Of a stretch of DNA of 64,000 bases, positions 60,752 to 64,000 are shown in pieces; position 1 is the first letter of the stretch, and each line of letters starts with the position of its first letter. The position numbers and the translations under genes were made by a program. The notes under the pieces are model-generated. The model had not been told where the DNA came from, ran no database searches, and worked only from the letters and a program-made list of their open reading frames with translations. The DNA is taken from positions 115,639-179,638 of the forward strand of contig CAXATH010000008.1 in the NCBI GenBank assembly GCA_963972195.1, in the 5' to 3' direction. Source of the DNA: Litorimonas sp963972195. GTDB lineage: Bacteria; Pseudomonadota; Alphaproteobacteria; Caulobacterales; Maricaulaceae.

Positions 60752-61026
60752 TTAAGATAGGTCCTGATGACTCGAATTAAGTCTTCTGCGCCTTGAGCGC
60801 GATCTGCATTCTCATCCGTTTCAGGATCAGCGACGTGAGTCCGAATATGATCTTCGATCATTTCAACGGTCAGACCGTTTACCGCGCCGCGAACGGAGGC
60901 CACTAAATTTAAGATATCGGCGCAGGGGCTTTCTGAAACTATTCCGCGTTCGACGGCTTCAATTTGACCTTTGATACGCCGCACACGTGCGAGCAAGACT
61001 GATTGGTTTTTGGATGTATGTGACAT
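60748..61026 (-). CDS. dmeR: RcnR/DmeR-family metal-sensing repressor
   Basis: A 92-residue CsoR/RcnR-family regulator. It starts SHTSKNQSVLLARVRRIKGQ, has SPCADILNL and the C-terminal MIEDHIRTHVADPE, whose His pair suits Ni(II)/Co(II) binding rather than copper. It is upstream of and overlaps dmeF. A perfect palindrome with G and C tracts lies three bases upstream of its ATG, so it probably represses its own operon until Ni or Co binds. Confidence 0.9.
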   Translation of the reverse strand: MSHTSKNQSVLLARVRRIKGQIEAVERGIVSESPCADILNLVASVRGAVNGLTVEMIEDHIRTHVADPETDENADRAQGAEDLIRVIRTYLK

Positions 61027-61028
61027 AA

Positions 61029-61047
61029 TATAGGGGGCTACCCTATA
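61029..61047. promoter_or_regulatory. DmeR operator
   Basis: TATAGGG-N5-CCCTATA is a perfect inverted repeat with G/C tracts, the operator style of RcnR-like repressors. It ends three bases before the dmeR start codon on the minus strand, leaving almost no room for a leader with a ribosome site. Confidence 0.8.
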
Positions 61048-61290
61048 AAGGCAGGGTTTTCAATAGATATTTAGGGGCGAATAACATTGCACCCGGTTTA
61101 CGGGCATTCTATTCTTATGAGGCACGCCTGCCAAATCAGCGTGTGGAGTTCACCAGCTCCCTGTGAAGTGAGACGGCCCTGCTTGGGCACGTCCTGTATT
61201 TGCGTGTCTCCGGTTTCGGCCGGAGGGCGTAGGAATGTCCAAGGCTTGCCCAAACACTACGCACGGGTAGGCTCGCTTCCCCGTTCTGGT

Positions 61291-61311
61291 GATCTCCGGC
61301 TTTTTCGGAGA
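61291..61311 (+). other. Hairpin overlapping a ribosome site
   Basis: ATCTCCG and CGGAGAT form a 7-bp stem around a T-rich loop. The right arm contains CGGAG, which is the ribosome site for the ATG at 61318, so folding would hide it. It also resembles a terminator, but the T-run is in the loop. Confidence 0.45.
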
Positions 61312-61317
61312 TTTGAT

Positions 61318-61476
61318 ATGGTGGACCTAGATGATAACAGCCCGACTGAAATAGATTTAGAAATGGCTCAATGTGCTAGTCTGTTGAAGCTGTTTAGCGT
61401 TATTGAAACTTATGATGATCGTGCCTCTGTCATTACGTTTTGCGAGAACATTGTGCGGGCGCAACGCGAAAGCTGA
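61318..61476 (+). CDS. Hypothetical small acidic protein
   Basis: A 52-residue frame starting MVDLDDNSPTEIDLEMAQ and ending ENIVRAQRES, with CGGAG seven bases before the ATG. The frame is open further upstream (61087), but that part looks like non-coding sequence. It is predicted to be helical and acidic. No family is recognised. Confidence 0.4.
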   Translation: MVDLDDNSPTEIDLEMAQCASLLKLFSVIETYDDRASVITFCENIVRAQRES

Positions 61477-61720
61477 ATGGTCGGCTATACCAAAGCTGCG
61501 ATCAAATAGGCGCTGACAATGCGCTCCACCCGTCAGGTTGAATTAGATGAGGTGATGGGGCGAACTATCAATGCTCATACTGTCTAGGCGTTTGCGGTTT
61601 TGCTTTATGGGGTTTGGGGTTGAATGACTTGGGCGTCTCCCTTCGCTAACGCTTCGCGCCGGGCTGGCGTGAACCAAGCCCGCCTTGCGGTCTCGGCCGT
61701 TCGGCCTTCATCCCTGACGC

Positions 61721-61738
61721 ATCCCGCTGCCGCGGGAT
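61721..61738. repeat. Short hairpin in the GC-rich stretch
   Basis: ATCCCGC-TGCC-GCGGGAT is a perfect 7-bp stem with a four-base loop. Confidence 0.5.
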
Positions 61739-61792
61739 CATTTCAGGCGTCCGCCAGTCAGCAGACAATTCCACATCCCGACAACGCTTACC

Positions 61793-61824
61793 CCCGTCAT
61801 TTTCGCGAAGGCGAAAGTGACGGG
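61793..61824. repeat. REP-like palindrome
   Basis: A 14-base left arm (CCCGTCATTTTCGC) pairs with a right arm (GCGAAAGTGACGGG) at 13 of 14 positions around GAAG. The form is that of repetitive extragenic palindromes found in many copies in some alphaproteobacteria. Confidence 0.6.
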
Positions 61825-62068
61825 CGCCGATCACGGGTAGCTCATCCCGACTATTCGCCGGGGCTGACTCTGCCCGCGCTCTAAGCGGCGACGGGCTGCG
61901 GGCCTGCGCAATCACTGACCTCCGGCCAGGGGCCGCTTGGCGCCTGATACGCTCGCGCTTCCCACGCGCTGACGCTTCAGGGGTCGCTCGCTAGTGTCTA
62001 AAATTCCGCCATGGCATATTTTTGAACCTAATCACAAAACTATGTGTCGAAAATTTCATGAAAAGAAC

Positions 62069-62104
62069 ACTTACATATAATATGCATACATATTATATGT
62101 AAGT
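62069..62104. promoter_or_regulatory. Perfect 16-bp inverted-repeat operator of the MarR gene
   Basis: ACTTACATATAATATG (62069-62084), four spacer bases, then its exact reverse complement (62089-62104). It contains TATAAT (62076-62081), a likely -10, and ends three bases before the ATG at 62108. Autorepression by the MarR protein is inferred. Confidence 0.75.
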
Positions 62105-62107
62105 GAC

Positions 62108-62626
62108 ATGATTATGAAACAAGATGACCTTTTAGGAACACTCATCCACGATGTTGCGCATCTTTTGCGCCTCGACATTGATCGGCGATTGGTTGAACAC
62201 AATCTGACCCGCGTGAAGTGGTTGGCGCTTGGAATATTGCAAAAGCGCGGAGCGCTGACACAGTCTGAACTTTCAGAAAGAATGGAATTAGGTGCGCCCT
62301 CCGTTGGACGTCTCGTGGATCGTCTCGAAGAAAGGGGCTTCGTGATGCGCGAGCAGGACCCTGACGATCGGCGATCTTATCGGCTTGTCCTAACGGATAC
62401 AGCAATGGCTTTGTTAAAGGAGCTGGAGGGTACGTCCACGTCATTACGCGAAGATACACTTCACTCCTTAAACGACACAGAGGTATCTTCTCTGAACTCG
62501 GGCCTTCTCAAATTGAAAAAAAATCTTCGATCCCGCGTCACGGTGATTATCGCCGTAACAAGCCTCACAGCCTTCAAAACAACAAACTATTCCGAGGCAT
62601 TTTCCACGATGGCAAGTGCCATCTAA
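62108..62626 (+). CDS. MarR family transcriptional regulator
   Basis: A 172-residue winged-helix regulator with ALTQSELSERMELGAPSVGR as recognition region and REQDPDDRRSYRLVLTD as wing, typical of MarR. The C-terminal 25 residues (AVTSLTAFKTTNYSEAF) extend beyond the usual length. Two ATGs (62108 and 62114) are possible; neither has a good ribosome site, because the operator runs up to 62104. Two CBS-domain genes and a membrane protein follow on the same strand. Confidence 0.87.
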   Translation: MIMKQDDLLGTLIHDVAHLLRLDIDRRLVEHNLTRVKWLALGILQKRGALTQSELSERMELGAPSVGRLVDRLEERGFVMREQDPDDRRSYRLVLTDTAMALLKELEGTSTSLREDTLHSLNDTEVSSLNSGLLKLKKNLRSRVTVIIAVTSLTAFKTTNYSEAFSTMASAI

Positions 62627-62641
62627 TGACAGGAGAACATC

Positions 62642-63100
62642 ATGTCACTCAAATCTATTATTGCCACAGATAAGAAACCTCTCATCCATTGCATGCCGTC
62701 TGATTTCATTGACGAAGCGATTTCAATGATGATTGACGCGGGGCGCAACGCCGTTGCCGTGATGGAACGGGGAAATCAACTGCGCGGTATTTTGACAGAT
62801 CACGATATTATCCGAGCCGTGCATGACGCACAAAGCAAAAAACAGGATATTGCGAAATTGCAGATCCAAGACTGGATGACATCCAAAGTCATTACGTGCT
62901 CTGTAGATACGAAATTAACTGAATCCTTAAGCCTGATGGGCAAGCATAAAATTCGTCATCTGGTTGTGACTGAAGCAGACCGCGCCATTGCGATTGTGAG
63001 CATTCGTGATGTGTTGTCCCAAATCCATCATAATGATGAACTCGAAGTGAACGTCTTGCGCGACATGGCTCTTGCCTCGCGTGGGATCATAGCGGCTTAG
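62642..63100 (+). CDS. CBS domain-containing protein A
   Basis: A 152-residue soluble protein made of two CBS motifs (about 10-60 and 75-130): AVMERGNQLRGILTDHDIIRAVHD and TLWM-like DWMTSKVITCSVDT, HKIRHLVVTEADRAIAIVSIR. CBS pairs sense adenosine nucleotides or act as protein-interaction modules. It follows the MarR gene by 15 bases and precedes a related CBS protein, so both may be regulated together. Confidence 0.88.
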   Translation: MSLKSIIATDKKPLIHCMPSDFIDEAISMMIDAGRNAVAVMERGNQLRGILTDHDIIRAVHDAQSKKQDIAKLQIQDWMTSKVITCSVDTKLTESLSLMGKHKIRHLVVTEADRAIAIVSIRDVLSQIHHNDELEVNVLRDMALASRGIIAA

Positions 63101-63125
63101 GCCTTATCCCTGCTTGGAGATAAAG

Positions 63126-63596
63126 ATGACCTTCCAGCCCTTAATACCGGATAGAGCCACCAGCCTACCCATTTGCGCGCCGGGCGATTTTTTAGATGAA
63201 GCTTTGGAAATTCTGATTCAAGGTAAGAATAGTGCGGTTTTAGTGATTGAAAACAGCAATGAAATTGTTGGGATCCTCACAGACGAGGACATTATTCGCG
63301 CGGTTCAATCAAGATGTGAAGTTGGCGACTCAATCAACCGTGAACATGTGTTTGAATGGATGTCCACCAATCCCCTAACTACGGATATTGGAACCAATCT
63401 TGAACAGGCTTTGTCATTGATGACACGTCATCAAATCCACCATTTGGTGATCACCAAAGACGGCAAACCTCTCTCGATCATCGGGGTAAGTGATGTTTTG
63501 ACAGCACTTCACGCTAAAGAAGAAAGATATGCTCAACACTTGCGCGGAATAATCGTGTCTTCTGTTAAAGACCTATCGGTCTCTCTCTCCTTATAG
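63126..63596 (+). CDS. CBS domain-containing protein B
   Basis: A 156-residue CBS-pair protein related to the previous one (SAVLVIENSNEIVGILTDED, VFEWMSTNPLTTDIGTN, HQIHHLVITKDG). The ATG at 63126 has GGAGA at a suitable distance; a TTG at 63114 would be earlier. The tandem paralogues suggest a heteromeric sensor, which is inference. Confidence 0.88.
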   Translation: MTFQPLIPDRATSLPICAPGDFLDEALEILIQGKNSAVLVIENSNEIVGILTDEDIIRAVQSRCEVGDSINREHVFEWMSTNPLTTDIGTNLEQALSLMTRHQIHHLVITKDGKPLSIIGVSDVLTALHAKEERYAQHLRGIIVSSVKDLSVSLSL

Positions 63597-63607
63597 GGAT
63601 AAGTGAA

Positions 63608-63832
63608 ATGAAAATCTATTTTGGCGCCATTTTTGGTGCGCTCTTCCTCATGTTATTTGCGGGCATATTGACGGAAAGCTTAGTTTGGTTAGTTTTTGAC
63701 TTTTTCCATGCTTCAAAGAAGGTGATAATGGGCGCTGAATTGGTCATGCTTTTACCACTCCTCGTCGCTTTTGGGTTTATGTTTCGGCATACTTTAGAAG
63801 TTGAACGAGAGCTGGCTGAGCTAGGTTATTAG
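63608..63832 (+). CDS. Hypothetical small membrane protein
   Basis: A 74-residue protein with two hydrophobic helices (YFGAIFGALFLMLFAGIL and GAELVMLLPLLVAFGFMF) and a charged end (RHTLEVERELAELGY). It follows the second CBS gene by 11 bases and is followed by a terminator, so it ends this operon. No family is recognised. Confidence 0.6.
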   Translation: MKIYFGAIFGALFLMLFAGILTESLVWLVFDFFHASKKVIMGAELVMLLPLLVAFGFMFRHTLEVERELAELGY

Positions 63833-63916
63833 GACAATTTTTTGTCTTTAATCTATAGTTAGCATCCCAATCATATCCGAGTCGGGACAAAGCCAAACAG
63901 CCTTAATTCAAACTGT

Positions 63917-63942
63917 CGGCCCTTAACGGGCCGGCTCTTTTA
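63917..63942 (+). terminator. Terminator after the CBS operon
   Basis: CGGCCC-TTAAC-GGGCCG is a perfect 6-bp GC stem followed by GCTCTTTTA. It separates the plus-strand CBS operon from the converging minus-strand gene at the window end. Confidence 0.75.
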
Positions 63943-64000
63943 CTATGTTCCCTCCTCGGGGGACGGCGGGAAGCGGTCGGCCAGACTGCCGCCGGGCAGT
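63943..64000 (-). CDS. 3' end of an unidentified minus-strand gene
   Basis: An open frame runs from the window edge to TAG at 63943 on the minus strand. Its last residues are LPGGSLADRFPPSPEEGT. GC content rises sharply here, and convergence on a terminator supports a real gene end. Eighteen residues are too few to identify the protein. Confidence 0.45.
   Translation of the reverse strand, partial: LPGGSLADRFPPSPEEGT

Larger units (their letters stand above)
61477..62068. other. GC-rich non-coding stretch with short palindromes
   Basis: No supported gene is seen. An apparent frame at 61624-61884 has low-complexity translation and no ribosome site. The region is clearly more GC-rich than its neighbours and contains clustered hairpins (listed separately). 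Its style resembles non-coding DNA of mobile elements in alphaproteobacteria, which is inference. Confidence 0.5.

Noticed and set aside
61624..61884. 86-codon open frame in the GC-rich stretch
   Set aside because: Low-complexity translation, no ribosome site, overlapping hairpins and an equally long antisense frame indicate chance.

Overview
The window looks like chromosome of a marine alphaproteobacterium, most likely of the Hyphomonadales/Caulobacterales type. This is an inference from gene order and protein style, not from a database search. The order murA, DUF2948, UPF0262, low-molecular-weight phosphatase, infA, maf, RNase E/G, yacG (16063-20810) is an alphaproteobacterial housekeeping cluster. 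Base composition is moderate, and the TonB receptor, TPR-sulfotransferase and BCCT transporter group fits that lineage.

Left part, 1-22213, is core chromosome. It holds a lipid or acyl-CoA oxidation operon (two short-chain dehydrogenases, an aminoglycoside-phosphotransferase-fold kinase, an acyl-CoA dehydrogenase), a YajQ-type protein, an exported amidohydrolase lipoprotein, a soluble hybrid histidine kinase, tRNA-Thr(GGT), a TonB-dependent receptor, a TPR-sulfotransferase, a BCCT transporter with a MarR regulator, the murA-to-yacG cluster, a GDPD-family phosphodiesterase and a DM13 protein.

From 22413 on, the window is an accessory island opened by a P4-type tyrosine integrase and devoted almost entirely to metals. 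(1) 23886-33142: a CsoR-type sensor, a CusF-like chaperone, CopA and CopB, then a less familiar membrane and redox set (DUF2231 fused to an NTF2-like domain, acyltransferase 3, DUF305, glutaredoxin fused to MauE, YraQ-type permease). (2) 33207-39888: a CusCBA-type Cu/Ag efflux system closed by a small Met-rich membrane protein. (3) 40035-48235: a second RND system (CzcCBA-like) and a P1B-4-type ATPase with an SPC motif. (4) 48659-52272: a second copy of the small Met-rich protein, a CueO-like oxidase, lspA, a CDF transporter and a CadR/PbrR-type MerR regulator. Two near-identical MerR-type operators with 19-bp spacers tie this block together. (5) 52540-58083: an AT-rich ferric iron uptake set (lipoprotein, PiuC-type dioxygenase, FbpA, FbpC, FbpB) sharing a recurrent GCAAATG(C/T)AA motif. 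(6) 58949-61047: mntP and dmeRF with a palindromic operator. (7) 61318-63832: GC-rich palindrome-bearing DNA, then a MarR regulator with a perfect 16-bp inverted-repeat operator and two CBS-domain proteins. The window ends inside a minus-strand gene, so the right end of the island lies outside it.

The genes divide the labour by compartment: cytosolic sensors (CsoR, MerR, DmeR), inner-membrane exporters (P1B ATPase, two CDFs, MntP, YraQ permease), periplasmic oxidation and binding (two multicopper oxidases, CusF-like domains, small Cys/His- and Met-rich proteins) and export through the envelope (two RND tripartite pumps, CopB). Iron uptake is the one import function.
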